Below are positions 1 through 8,932 of a stretch of 64,000 nt of DNA, piece after piece. Both the position numbers and the translations under genes were made by a program. The notes beneath the pieces are model-generated. The model was not told the DNA's origin, ran no database searches, and worked only from the letters and a program-made list of their open reading frames with translations. The stretch covers positions 1 to 64,000 of the forward strand of contig JAQCEY010000002.1 in assembly GCA_027620075.1 (NCBI GenBank). Reading direction: 5' to 3'. Each line of letters begins with the position of its first letter. Position 1 is the stretch's first letter. Origin of the DNA: Pseudomonadota bacterium. Lineage in GTDB: Bacteria > Pseudomonadota > Alphaproteobacteria > Rickettsiales > UBA6187.

Positions 1-35
1 AAATATAATAACTTTGCATTTAATTTACCTATTAT

Positions 36-151
36 TGTCATTCCACGAATTTGTTTAGTAAAACAAATTATAGTGGAATCCACATTTAAAAAAGTTAGGA
101 AACTTTTTTAATATCGAAAAGTTTTACTAAATTTTTTATCATGGGATGACA
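36..151. repeat. Palindromic intergenic repeat, copy A
   Basis: The element opens with TGTCA and closes with TGACA. It contains an ATTCCAC/GTGGAAT stem (about 41-80) with an inner AACAAATT-type arm, then a second hairpin built on AAAAAGTT/AACTTTTT (about 90-109). The first 75 or so bases are nearly identical to the copy at 31027-31105. It lies just downstream of the minus-strand ornithine aminotransferase gene and could act as its 3' hairpin. Confidence 0.75.
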
Positions 152-169
152 CCGATTAGTATAGCAACA

Positions 170-1378
170 TTAACCCTTATATTCAATTTCCGTCAAAGTT
201 TCATCTAAAATCCCTATTACCTCATCAATTACGCCTTTAGTTATCACCAGTGGCGGAGCAAACCTTACTACCGTTTCATGCGTTTCTTTGCTTAATACGC
301 CTTTTTTCAGCATTTCTTCACATACCGTTCTGGCAGATGCGTATTTTTTATCTATTTCCACACCTATCCAAAGACCTTTGCCCCTTACATCTTTTATTAG
401 GGGGCTACCTATTTTTTTTATTTTTTTCTTCATATATTGCCCAAGAAATTGGCTGTTTTCTGCAAGATTTTCTTCCATCAACACATTTAAAGCCTCCATG
501 CCTATAGCAGCGGCAAGCGGGTTGCCTCCGAATGTAGAGCCGTGTGAGCCGGGTTTGAATTGTTCCATTACCTCTTTTTTGGCAAGGAACATAGAAACCG
601 GCATAATTCCGCCTCCCAATGCCTTACCCAATATCAGCCCGTCCGGCTTGTCAATCTCATGTTCAAAGGCGAACATTTTTCCCGTGCGTCCCAAGCCTGT
701 TTGTATCTCATCTAACATAAGAAGTACGTTATTTTCTTTGCATATTTTTTGTACTTTTTGCAGCCAGCCTTTCGGCGGGATTATTATTCCCCCCTCACCT
801 TGCATAGGCTCTACTAAAAATGCACAGACATCCGGCGTAATAGCTTTTTGCAGAGCTTTTTCATCACCGAACGGCACCGATATAAAACCGGGCGTTAAAG
901 GACCGAAGCCTTCTTTATATTCCTTATCGGAGGAAAAACTTATTATTGTGGTTGTACGACCGTGAAAGTTACCGTCTGCTACAATTATCTTAGCTTTGTT
1001 CTTTGCTATGCCTTTTACTTTATATCCCCATAAACGGGCGGCTTTTATGGCGGTTTCTACCGCTTCTGCCCCCGTGTTCATAGGCAATGCCATGTCCATA
1101 TGTGATATTGTGCATAATTTTTCAAGAAAAGGAGCTAATTTATCCGAGTGGAACGCCCTTGAAACTATGCACAGGCTCTTTGCCTGATGCTCAAGTGCAG
1201 CTAATAGCCTAGGGTGACCATGCCCGTGGCTTACAGCCGAATAGGCACTCATCATATCTATATAACGCTTGCCTTCGGTATCCCAGACATAAACACCCTT
1301 CCCTCTTTTTAAAACAACATGTAAAGGGTGGTAGTTTTTTGCGGTATATTTGTTTTCTTTTGCAATTATTGAATCCAC
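170..1378 (-). CDS. rocD: Ornithine aminotransferase
   Basis: This is a PLP-dependent class III aminotransferase that converts ornithine plus 2-oxoglutarate to glutamate semialdehyde and glutamate. The 402-residue length is full for the family. NTGAEAVETAIK is at about 101-112, the Asp that contacts the cofactor nitrogen is in MLDE (Asp223), and the Schiff-base lysine is in GKALGGG (Lys252). The start is GTG, supported by AGGAGAG five bases upstream. Acetylornithine aminotransferase is the main alternative. The overall motif pattern (YSAVSHGHGHP, GSHGSTFGGNP) fits RocD better. No arginine or proline pathway gene is adjacent, so it may act alone in ornithine breakdown or proline supply. Confidence 0.85.
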   Translation of the reverse strand: MDSIIAKENKYTAKNYHPLHVVLKRGKGVYVWDTEGKRYIDMMSAYSAVSHGHGHPRLLAALEHQAKSLCIVSRAFHSDKLAPFLEKLCTISHMDMALPMNTGAEAVETAIKAARLWGYKVKGIAKNKAKIIVADGNFHGRTTTIISFSSDKEYKEGFGPLTPGFISVPFGDEKALQKAITPDVCAFLVEPMQGEGGIIIPPKGWLQKVQKICKENNVLLMLDEIQTGLGRTGKMFAFEHEIDKPDGLILGKALGGGIMPVSMFLAKKEVMEQFKPGSHGSTFGGNPLAAAIGMEALNVLMEENLAENSQFLGQYMKKKIKKIGSPLIKDVRGKGLWIGVEIDKKYASARTVCEEMLKKGVLSKETHETVVRFAPPLVITKGVIDEVIGILDETLTEIEYKG

Positions 1379-1395
1379 TTAAACTCTCCTAAGGG

Positions 1396-1666
1396 CTATT
1401 TTAAAGGAAGGCAAAACTTCATGTAAAATTGCTTGCGTCATTGTTGAATTAACAGGTTAACAATGCCTACAAAACCTACTTAGCCTCTCATTAATAATCA
1501 TACATGAGAAAAATTAAAAAAAGATTAAATACTATAAAAAATTATTACATGAGAAGGGCAGCTATATAAATTAACAAGAATTCATGCTATTAATATTAAC
1601 TAAATATTAATATTAATTTGCAATAATAGTTAACTATTTATAGGGATATCTATCCTACAAAAATAC
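1396..1666. other. AT-rich intergenic region with operator-like palindrome
   Basis: This gap separates the divergent rocD and pseudopilin genes. It is very AT-rich and holds no convincing ORF or RNA. At 1625-1638 there is a perfect 14-base palindrome (AATAGTTAACTATT), preceded by repeated TTAATATTAA-like words at about 1588-1617. The palindrome lies about 50 bases upstream of the pseudopilin start, so it could be an operator. No clear sigma-70 promoter could be fixed. Confidence 0.35.
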
Positions 1667-1675
1667 GTGTACAGT

Positions 1676-2485
1676 ATGAATATAACAAGAACGGCTAAAG
1701 AACGGAAATATGGCGTAAAAACCGAGAATGGTTTTACGCTTATTGAATTATCCATGGTTATTGTGATTATAGGGCTAATTGTTGCTGGCATTGTTGGGGG
1801 GCAGGATTTGGTTCAGCATTCTCGAATTTTATCACAAGTATCTGACCTTAAAAAATATGAAATAGCTTATAATACTTTTAAACTACAGTTTAATGCTATT
1901 CCCGGCGATTTTAATAAAGCTTCACAATATTGGTCGGGTGTACAGGGAGGGAATGGTAATAATATGTTAAATGAACCTGAATATGGATATGACAACTCAT
2001 ATGAAAATTTAAAGTTTTTTCAACATTTATCCGAAGCTACTTTAATTAATGAAAGTTATAATAATACATTTGTTCTTGGTGGCGGTTATCCAAAACTAAA
2101 AATTGATGATACTAAAGGTATGGTTGCAGCCGGTTATCAAGTATTAACTGGGAGTGGTGCTTTTTTAACTTGTTCTCAGCTTAATAATTCTACTGCCCAT
2201 GCAATTAGAAAAGCAGCTTTGTATATGAATGTAGGTGTGCCTGGAGGCGGAGGTGGTTATAATGATGTCTTAGGAGTATCTAGTCCAAAAGTAATGCAAG
2301 CTATTGACAAAAAAATTGATGATGGATTTGCAAATAAGGGGCGATTTCGTGGGTTCACAGTTATTGCTTTTTGCGGACAAGATGGTAATTGCTTAGATGG
2401 TGTAAACGGCGACTACCTTGTTAGTAATAATCTAAAACCTTGCGTTGGTGAATATATATTGGAAGGAGAAGTTCCTGAAAACTAA
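1676..2485 (+). CDS. Orphan type IV pilin-like / pseudopilin protein
   Basis: The N-terminus carries a prepilin peptidase site, NG|FTLIELS, followed by one hydrophobic helix (VIVIIGLIVAGIVGG). This is the class III signal of type IV pilins and type II secretion pseudopilins. The globular part is rich in Gly and Asn and has a GDFNKASQYW segment and an FQHLSEATLI segment. A related protein lies at 59662-60417 and shares GDFN and QHLS...LI.SY at matching places, so the two are paralogues. No pilus assembly ATPase, prepilin peptidase or secretin gene is in the window. The ATG at 1676 is chosen over a GTG at 1667. Substrate and role are unknown. Confidence 0.75.
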   Translation: MNITRTAKERKYGVKTENGFTLIELSMVIVIIGLIVAGIVGGQDLVQHSRILSQVSDLKKYEIAYNTFKLQFNAIPGDFNKASQYWSGVQGGNGNNMLNEPEYGYDNSYENLKFFQHLSEATLINESYNNTFVLGGGYPKLKIDDTKGMVAAGYQVLTGSGAFLTCSQLNNSTAHAIRKAALYMNVGVPGGGGGYNDVLGVSSPKVMQAIDKKIDDGFANKGRFRGFTVIAFCGQDGNCLDGVNGDYLVSNNLKPCVGEYILEGEVPEN

Positions 2486-2513
2486 AAATACAAGCTTAAC
2501 AAGCCGAAAAAGA

Positions 2514-3776
2514 TTAAATACTATAAATTTCCTCATAGCATTCCCATGCGGCAGCATGTGATGCTATTCTTGATATAAGCCCCAAGGAATCACAAACCTG
2601 TTTATCGTTAGTATGGCTTGAGATGCTTGCAAACCCCATTCCTTTGGCGTTTAAATTACCGTATGAGTCTTTCTGTGTATTAAGGCGGTAAATGCAGCCT
2701 GCGGGTTTTGCACCTATCATATATATCATCGGTTCGGCAGGATGCCCTTCAACCTCATCTATTGTCGGTACGCCCTCTTGTATTATAACCTCGGTATTTT
2801 GTATGCCGCCTTTGATGGTGTTCATCTTATTGCGTATTTTCTTACTCATTTCGAAAACTTCATCGCCTGAGCTTGCCGTCATTATTCCCATGCCATAAGT
2901 CCCCCTGTCGGACTTTATAAACACATAAGGCTCTTCTTTTATGCCGTATTCATCATATTTGGCTTTAATTTTATCTATAGTTTTATCAACCCTCAAGGCT
3001 ACACACTCAATACCCTTTCTTTCTTTAAAATCAACTACGCCGCATCTTTGAAAATAAGTTGTTATAAGCCAAGGGTCTATATTAAATTTATTACTAAAAT
3101 CCCTTGCCATATTATTATATGTTTCAAAATGCGATGTCTTACGCCTTCTATACCAGCCAAAGCCCACCGGAGGCGATACTATCTGTTCCACATCTTTTAG
3201 AAGTTCGGGCGCACCGTCTGTCAGGTCATTATTTACCAGAATAAAGTCAGGGTCAAAGCCGCATTTTGTTTTAACACGGTTGCCGTCACGTATGGCAGGT
3301 TTAAAGATAACGTCCATATCTGAGGCGGATTTTAGGGTAACATCTTCCCCCGATTCGCTAGTAGCAAGATTAGTGGTACACACCTGTAGCCCCGCTCCTT
3401 TGATTATAGAAGTCAGGTAGGCAATATTTTCCAGATAATATACGTTACGAGTATGGTCTTCGGCTACTATCAGTATTTTTTTTACGTTCGGGTGGTATCT
3501 TGCAAAAAACTCCTTAGTGGTTTTTTCTGCTTTTTTACGCTCCGTTTCATTCAGGTTATTGAATCCGGCAGGAAACAGGTTCGTATCGACAGGGGCGAGT
3601 TTAAAACCGGAATTTCTCAAATCTACCGAATTATAGAAAAACGGAGGTGTTTTTTCAGAGATATCCTCGAACCATTTATCGACCTCATCTTCCCTTCCGA
3701 CTATTATATCTTTAATTATTTTTCTTATATCGGGTATAGGTTTTTCTACCCTATTCAACAAAGTTGGGTTGTTCAT
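2514..3776 (-). CDS. gshA: Glutamate-cysteine ligase (non-GshA-E. coli type)
   Basis: The protein matches the glutamate-cysteine ligase family first seen in Acidithiobacillus (TIGR02049 type), which is unrelated in fold to E. coli GshA. It makes gamma-glutamylcysteine, the first step of glutathione synthesis. Segments such as FIKSDRGTYGMGIM and VIIQEGVPT have an ATP-grasp-like look. The ATG is preceded by AGGAG six bases upstream. The first 26 bases overlap the 3' end of rsmE, so the two genes are probably translated together. The partner gshB is at 60418-61350, far away. Confidence 0.8.
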   Translation of the reverse strand: MNNPTLLNRVEKPIPDIRKIIKDIIVGREDEVDKWFEDISEKTPPFFYNSVDLRNSGFKLAPVDTNLFPAGFNNLNETERKKAEKTTKEFFARYHPNVKKILIVAEDHTRNVYYLENIAYLTSIIKGAGLQVCTTNLATSESGEDVTLKSASDMDVIFKPAIRDGNRVKTKCGFDPDFILVNNDLTDGAPELLKDVEQIVSPPVGFGWYRRRKTSHFETYNNMARDFSNKFNIDPWLITTYFQRCGVVDFKERKGIECVALRVDKTIDKIKAKYDEYGIKEEPYVFIKSDRGTYGMGIMTASSGDEVFEMSKKIRNKMNTIKGGIQNTEVIIQEGVPTIDEVEGHPAEPMIYMIGAKPAGCIYRLNTQKDSYGNLNAKGMGFASISSHTNDKQVCDSLGLISRIASHAAAWECYEEIYSI

Positions 3777-4497
3777 CCCAATCTCCTAAAATATTCATAA
3801 AACTAGCCAGTGCGACTATCGCTGCGGTATCAGCCCTTAATATCCTAGGTCCCATACCGACAGCTACAACATAAGGCTTATTTTTCATTATTTCAAATTC
3901 TGATTGCGAAAATCCGCCTTCAGGGCCTATAATTATCGCATATTTGTTAAATTTTGCGTCTTTTAGTGCTTTTGCGAAAGGTTTTCCGGCTCCCGACTCA
4001 TCGCATAATATCAATCCCCTGTCCTGCTCCCACCGGTCGAGCAGCCTATCGAGTTTTACAGGCTCATCGATTTGTGGAACCGTAAGCCTTCCTGATTGCT
4101 CGGCGGCTTCTATAGCTATCAGCCTCAACCTATCGGTATTGACCCTTGAGACTACCGTTCTTTGGGTCTGTACGGGTATCAGCCTTGACGCTCCAAGCTC
4201 GGTAGCTTTTTGCACCAGATTATTTATCGGTGCATTTTTCACAGGAGCAAAGTACAGCCGGATATCAGGCTCGTCCTTTTGCTTTCTTACCTGTTTTAAA
4301 GCCTGCAAAGAACAGCTCTTTTTAGATATTGCAGTTATTGCCGCTTGCCATTCGCCGTCTTTTGCGTTGAAAACAGATATTTCATCACCTTGTTTTTGCC
4401 GCATCACATTACACAGATAATGTGCCTGCTCTTTTGCAAGTTCCACAAATCCGTTTTGCTCAAGTTTATTATCTATGTAGATTCTTATTTTAGGCAT
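3751..4497 (-). CDS. rsmE: 16S rRNA m3U1498 methyltransferase
   Basis: RsmE is a SPOUT-family methyltransferase that methylates U1498 of 16S rRNA on the assembled 30S subunit. The SAM-binding trefoil-knot motifs are present near the C-terminus: GPEGGF at 191-196 and LRADTA at 220-225. The N-terminal PUA-like region includes AHYLCNVMR. The 248-residue length is normal. An AGGGA sequence sits upstream of the ATG. The gene leads the rsmE-gshA pair. In many alphaproteobacteria rsmE also lies next to a gamma-glutamylcysteine ligase gene, which supports both calls. Confidence 0.9.
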   Translation of the reverse strand: MPKIRIYIDNKLEQNGFVELAKEQAHYLCNVMRQKQGDEISVFNAKDGEWQAAITAISKKSCSLQALKQVRKQKDEPDIRLYFAPVKNAPINNLVQKATELGASRLIPVQTQRTVVSRVNTDRLRLIAIEAAEQSGRLTVPQIDEPVKLDRLLDRWEQDRGLILCDESGAGKPFAKALKDAKFNKYAIIIGPEGGFSQSEFEIMKNKPYVVAVGMGPRILRADTAAIVALASFMNILGDWDEQPNFVE

Positions 4498-4509
4498 TTT
4501 TAATCCCTA

Positions 4510-5178
4510 TCAATACGGATCAACCGCTTCCACCCTTATACCGTCTGCAAGATGTGTAGACCTAACAAAATGACCCATTTTACCGGTCTGCACAACCCTT
4601 GCTGCATAATGATGCAAAATATAACCTGATGAATGCGGTTGTTCCAAATAGTCCAGTATGAGAAAGAAGTCATCTTCCGTATTCGATGATGGAACTTGCA
4701 TTACAACATCTTCTGCGGAATATGGTATTTTTATCGCTTCGGATTTGCGAATGAACGGAAGTTGCAAGTCACTAAATTTAGTTGTTTTTTCTATTTTTGC
4801 CTTTACAGCCTCCATTTTTTCTTCAAATGAAATATTTATTATATTTCCTTCAAAGCCGTCAGACAATATTACCCTATTATCCTCACAAGATATCCGACGA
4901 TTCCCGTCTTGTTCAAAATCGGCCGGCACGAATATCCTGCTTGATAACAATCCGTTACCAACCGGTATTATGTATACTCCGTCCCTGTCATCGCTAGTTT
5001 TAGCATCAGTATATAATTTTGTTCCCTTAACATCTTTAGACATAAAGTTTGAATCATAGATATACAGCCCCCTTGTCTCTAGTGCAACATAGCCATTACC
5101 CACACAGAACGCACCATCGGAATCGGCTATCGCATTAAGCGGTATAACAATTAAAAAAAATATCAATAATTTTTTCAT
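4510..5178 (-). CDS. Secreted hypothetical protein
   Basis: The protein begins MKKLLIFFLIVIPLNAIADS, a Sec signal peptide probably cleaved after NAIA. The ATG at 5178 is chosen because GGAG lies six bases upstream of it, while an in-frame ATG at 5190 has no ribosome site. The mature part (about 200 residues) has two cysteines (in AFCVGNG and SCEDN) and no motif that I recognise. It is likely periplasmic. It lies 12 bases upstream of rsmE on the same strand and may head that operon. A strong terminator separates it from the foldase gene before it. Confidence 0.65.
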   Translation of the reverse strand: MKKLLIFFLIVIPLNAIADSDGAFCVGNGYVALETRGLYIYDSNFMSKDVKGTKLYTDAKTSDDRDGVYIIPVGNGLLSSRIFVPADFEQDGNRRISCEDNRVILSDGFEGNIINISFEEKMEAVKAKIEKTTKFSDLQLPFIRKSEAIKIPYSAEDVVMQVPSSNTEDDFFLILDYLEQPHSSGYILHHYAARVVQTGKMGHFVRSTHLADGIRVEAVDPY

Positions 5179-5191
5179 AAAATGCTCCATG

Positions 5192-5230
5192 TAAAAAAGA
5201 ACCCTTAAAGATAATCTTTAAGGGTTCTTA
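5192..5230 (-). terminator. Rho-independent terminator of foldase gene
   Basis: A near-perfect inverted repeat (5198-5212 with 5214-5228, AGAACCCTTAAAG on one arm) is followed, on the minus strand, by a run of T. It lies 20-odd bases past the stop codon of the parvulin foldase gene and ends that transcript. Confidence 0.85.
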
Positions 5231-5251
5231 AAAATTTAAGTAAACAACTTA

Positions 5252-6259
5252 CTAGCCGTTATTTTCTGTTGTTTCACCACCCATTTCGGCATCAGGTGTT
5301 TTTCCTTCTTGGGCATCGCCTTCTAAAGCAGCCGGCTCTTCGGACTCATTCTGAATTTCAGGCTCCGGCTCTTTGCTTGCAGAGGCGATAATTTCAATAT
5401 CAGCCTTTTCTACGGCACTTTTTACATAATTTTGTATAGCTTCCTGATATAAGGTACGAGCAAGGAAGTTCTTAACCTGATCATAAGGTGCAGGTTCTGC
5501 CGCTTCTTTTGACTCCAATTTTACCACATGCCAGCCGAACTGCGTTTTAACAGGCTCGGAAACTCCACCTACCTCGGTAGAATTTAAAGAACTCTCAAGC
5601 TCAGGTATCATATTACCTTCAATAAGGTATCCTAAGTCACCGCCTATAAGAGCGGTTTTATCGTCAATTGACTTATCTTTAGCAACTTGCTCAAAAGATT
5701 TTGTCTTAAGAAGACTTATAACTTTTTTTGCCTCGGACTCTGTTTTTACAAGTATGTGCTTAACTTTATACTGGCTTTTACCTTCTAAAGCGGCTTTTTC
5801 TTTTTCATAACGCTGCTTTATAGTTTCGTCCGTTACCTGATCTTTCGCCATTTGTGCAAGGAATTCTTCTTTGATTACATTTTCCTTGAATGCGTCAACT
5901 CTTTCCCTGACATTCTCTTTATCGGCCATACCTTTTTTATACGCATCTTCCAATATCATTCTTTGTGCAGCAAGTTCTCTTATAACAAGGAATTTTGTTT
6001 CCTCGTCAAGTTGAGCAAAGCTTGCACCCTTAGCACCCTGAACCATGTTCGAGAATTGTTTTTCCGCTTCAGAACTATATACGGGCTTACCGTTGACCTC
6101 GGCAACCACAACATCGTCGGCTTTCTTTGCGGAACGTATCGGCGAATTGTCAATCCTGCCGCCGTTAAGCACAAAATAAACAGCGGCAACAATAACCGTG
6201 ACTCCTGCTGCTACCGTAAAAAATAAATTTTTTGAAGAGTTCTTTTTTGACCTTCTCAT
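5252..6259 (-). CDS. Membrane-anchored parvulin-type peptidyl-prolyl isomerase
   Basis: An N-terminal membrane helix (about residues 12-31) anchors a periplasmic chaperone. A SurA/PrsA-like helical region (about 50-160) is followed by one rotamase domain (about 164-252) with the family signature KHILVKT...GGDLGYL...FGWHVVKLE. The last 70 residues are acidic, low-complexity sequence with many Glu and Pro. It is expected to help fold exported or outer-membrane proteins, possibly including the autotransporter encoded nearby. The ATG has AGGAG six bases upstream. A promoter and a terminator flank the gene, so it looks monocistronic. Confidence 0.85.
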   Translation of the reverse strand: MRRSKKNSSKNLFFTVAAGVTVIVAAVYFVLNGGRIDNSPIRSAKKADDVVVAEVNGKPVYSSEAEKQFSNMVQGAKGASFAQLDEETKFLVIRELAAQRMILEDAYKKGMADKENVRERVDAFKENVIKEEFLAQMAKDQVTDETIKQRYEKEKAALEGKSQYKVKHILVKTESEAKKVISLLKTKSFEQVAKDKSIDDKTALIGGDLGYLIEGNMIPELESSLNSTEVGGVSEPVKTQFGWHVVKLESKEAAEPAPYDQVKNFLARTLYQEAIQNYVKSAVEKADIEIIASASKEPEPEIQNESEEPAALEGDAQEGKTPDAEMGGETTENNG

Positions 6260-6297
6260 TTTTGACTCCTGATTTTTACATAAAACTTTAAGCTAAA

Positions 6298-6326
6298 GAT
6301 ATAGGACAATATTAAAAACATGGCAA
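6298..6326 (-). promoter_or_regulatory. Sigma-70-type promoter for the foldase gene
   Basis: On the minus strand TTGCCA (-35) is separated by 17 bases from TATATC (-10). The predicted start gives a leader of roughly 30 bases before the ATG at 6259. Confidence 0.45.
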
Positions 6327-6341
6327 GTAAAATAAAATCTA

Positions 6342-7187
6342 CTAATTATTTTTATACTGGCATTTTAAAGACTTATTAATTATTTCATTCCAATGCCGTT
6401 CCCACCCATTATGATGGGTAACATCGGGCAAATTGACAAGTTCAACGCATCCTTTTGTACTATCTGCCTTTTTAGCAAAATTCTCTGCAATAAAAGGCGG
6501 CACAACCGTATCATCTATACCCGACAAATACATTTGCGGTATCCCCTTTAAACCATCGACAAAATCGGCGGCATTTAACGAGTCATTAAGCCGATCTACT
6601 TTATGGTAGTTGTTGAAAGCGACATGATCAAGATTTCCGGCAACGCTTCTAAGCGAAACAACATCATCACGGGTAGCGGCTAATATTGCAGCTATCGCAC
6701 CGCCGCCTGAAAATCCTATAAGATTAATTTTGTCTACTTTAGTATCAGCCTTGATATTATCAACAGCCTGCCCCAAAGAATCGACAACGAGCTTTGAATA
6801 CTTACTTCCGTTCCAGAATTTTGCATCGCACAATCGGTCTGATTTCAAGTCAAAATACTGGCATGGTCTTGCCAGATATATCACGTTCTCGGACTTATCT
6901 AAAGATGCAAGTTTTAGTGCAACGGGATTTTTCGGCGTCGGGTTAACCGATAACCTTCCGGGTGCAGCCCAAGCAAAGCCGTCGCCTTCGATATATATGT
7001 TCGCCGGTTTTGCAGGATTTGTAATCCTTTGGTACGACGTAATGGAAAAGCCATCGGTTTCCACCAATGACCTTTGCATCATATTTTTCAAAGCTATACC
7101 GTCTGCTACCGCAAGCCTTTTAGGTACGGGGTTGTATGTGCATGATGATATAAAAAATAATATAAATAAAATTTTATATAGCCTCAT
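6342..7187 (-). CDS. Lipoprotein alpha/beta hydrolase
   Basis: A lipoprotein signal (LFFISSC, lipid on Cys16) precedes an alpha/beta hydrolase fold. The nucleophile elbow GFSGGG places the catalytic Ser at about 160. SGIDDTVVP supplies a likely acid and THHNGW the His. It is probably an esterase or lipase-like enzyme tethered to a membrane; the substrate is unknown. The ATG at 7187 follows the stop codon of the upstream methyltransferase by one base, so the two genes are tightly coupled. A TTG at 7196 is also in frame but less likely. Confidence 0.75.
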   Translation of the reverse strand: MRLYKILFILFFISSCTYNPVPKRLAVADGIALKNMMQRSLVETDGFSITSYQRITNPAKPANIYIEGDGFAWAAPGRLSVNPTPKNPVALKLASLDKSENVIYLARPCQYFDLKSDRLCDAKFWNGSKYSKLVVDSLGQAVDNIKADTKVDKINLIGFSGGGAIAAILAATRDDVVSLRSVAGNLDHVAFNNYHKVDRLNDSLNAADFVDGLKGIPQMYLSGIDDTVVPPFIAENFAKKADSTKGCVELVNLPDVTHHNGWERHWNEIINKSLKCQYKNN

Positions 7188-7188
7188 C

Positions 7189-8766
7189 TTAAGCAATCAG
7201 CGTACATGATAAAGCCATTTTTTTAAGAGCCTGCTCGGTAAGCTTTCTAAGCTCGTCTTCTATCTGTTTTTCGTCTGTTATTTTTTGGTTATTATTATTT
7301 ACTACCAACTCTCCTTTCAAAACATGTTTTTTCAGGCTTTCTACGATAGCTTTAAAATCATTTTCACCATTTACATATTGAATTAGCACCCTTCCAAAAA
7401 GGTCTATACTAACCTTGTTAGCAAGCTGATTCGTAATCCAGTCGGTATATGTTGCCTGATATCTTGCAAGCTCAGATGTCTTAGGTTTTTCTGAAACAGA
7501 TGTAACATACGCAGGAGGCTGTGACGATATATCCAGATTATTTGAGAAAATAAGTATTAACATTTTATTTAATAACGGCTCTTCAAAATCATCCTTTTTG
7601 ATATGGCTACCTAGCCTTTTTTTCACTTCCTCAATTACATTTTTTACAGATACCGCCTTTTTTTCTTCAATAATATATAATAATGCGGTTAATAAATATT
7701 TATCATTTACCTGAAACTCATTACCCCCACGGGACTTTTTAAAAGGAAACGGTTTATTCGCAAAAGGATCGGCATCTTTTACATCAAAGTCCGGCACTAT
7801 ATCAGAACTTACATAAAACTCTTTTAGTTTAGAGCTATTTATAGTTCTGTTTATCTTTGCACCTTTTTTGCATAATAGAGTAGAGCGGAAACGTCTGTTC
7901 CGTATAAAGTCCATATATTGTTCAGCTCTTACTATGTCATTACCGACTTTTTTGAGAACTTCAGCCGTCTCTTTAGGAAAATTACCTATAAACATAGTAG
8001 CAACGGAGGCATCACCCAGATATTGCAGATTGTTCTCATTTGCTTTTTTCATAAATTCATGAAAATAAAAAGGCTCATTATTTTCTTCCAGATGGTCGTG
8101 TATAAGATAAGAGTCGGAGCAATTACTAAGTGTGTCTATTTCATTTTGGATAAATTTAGTATACGCTGTATCGGTGTTTGTGCCGTTTCCGTGTTTTATA
8201 AAATTAAGCAGCATTCTCGCTTCCCTGATTTTATCAGCAGGATTAGGAAAATTACCCGTATGGTATAGCATCATCTCCCTTATGCTTCTGACCACACCCC
8301 AGCCGGGCAGCGTATTATAACTTATATAAGCAACTCCTTTGTCACTTAGATTCTCATTGCAAATCTCAAATATCTTGTCCTGAATATCTTTAGGAACCCA
8401 TGATAAGATACCATGTACTATTATATAATCGAATTTACCTAGCTTTTTATCTATATCGGCAATAGAAATCCCTTTAAATTCAAGATTTTTTAGTCCCATA
8501 TTTTCTTTATGTTTATTTGCCTCGGCTATTTGTACGGAAGAATAATCTACACCTACAAACTCACTATCGGGAAATTTTATTGCCATCGGTATTATGTTAC
8601 CGCCACTTGCACAGCCCAGCTCTAAAACTCTGGCTTTTTTCGGATTTACAACATCTGCGTCAAAAAATCTTGCGACCGTATAAAGATGTTCAGGATGAGT
8701 ATTTGAGTAAGGATAACTTATATAAGGAACTATATCATAATCATTCTGTATTTTTTCAGCCGCCAT
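7189..8766 (-). CDS. Class I methyltransferase with regulatory domain, PKMT-like
   Basis: The N-terminal third is a class I SAM fold (VLELGCASGGN at about 47-57, GVDYS, then YIIVHGILSWVP). It is followed by the predicted methyltransferase regulatory domain (PF10119 type) and a C-terminal winged-helix-like part. This layout and length (525 residues) are those of the Rickettsia protein lysine methyltransferases that modify the autotransporter OmpB. Here the gene lies directly downstream of an autotransporter gene on the same strand. Methylation of that surface protein is inferred from context, not shown. The ATG has a GAGG site upstream. Confidence 0.75.
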   Translation of the reverse strand: MAAEKIQNDYDIVPYISYPYSNTHPEHLYTVARFFDADVVNPKKARVLELGCASGGNIIPMAIKFPDSEFVGVDYSSVQIAEANKHKENMGLKNLEFKGISIADIDKKLGKFDYIIVHGILSWVPKDIQDKIFEICNENLSDKGVAYISYNTLPGWGVVRSIREMMLYHTGNFPNPADKIREARMLLNFIKHGNGTNTDTAYTKFIQNEIDTLSNCSDSYLIHDHLEENNEPFYFHEFMKKANENNLQYLGDASVATMFIGNFPKETAEVLKKVGNDIVRAEQYMDFIRNRRFRSTLLCKKGAKINRTINSSKLKEFYVSSDIVPDFDVKDADPFANKPFPFKKSRGGNEFQVNDKYLLTALLYIIEEKKAVSVKNVIEEVKKRLGSHIKKDDFEEPLLNKMLILIFSNNLDISSQPPAYVTSVSEKPKTSELARYQATYTDWITNQLANKVSIDLFGRVLIQYVNGENDFKAIVESLKKHVLKGELVVNNNNQKITDEKQIEDELRKLTEQALKKMALSCTLIA

Positions 8767-8872
8767 TTATACCTCTTAAACGTTTTATATTTTTATTATT
8801 GATAGCCCAAAATTGATAAGCCCTCGGCAACCTAAAGTCAACCGATAACAACTCATTTTATGGTATTGATAA

Positions 8873-8907
8873 TAAAAAAAGGCTCCCATACCTTAGCATG
8901 GGAGCCT
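8873..8907 (-). terminator. Rho-independent terminator of autotransporter gene
   Basis: A perfect 10-base stem (8880-8889 with 8898-8907, AGGCTCCCAT) has an eight-base loop and, on the minus strand, is followed by seven T. It lies 26 bases after the autotransporter stop codon. Confidence 0.9.
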
Positions 8908-8932
8908 AATTTGTCAGATTTCTAACTTATGA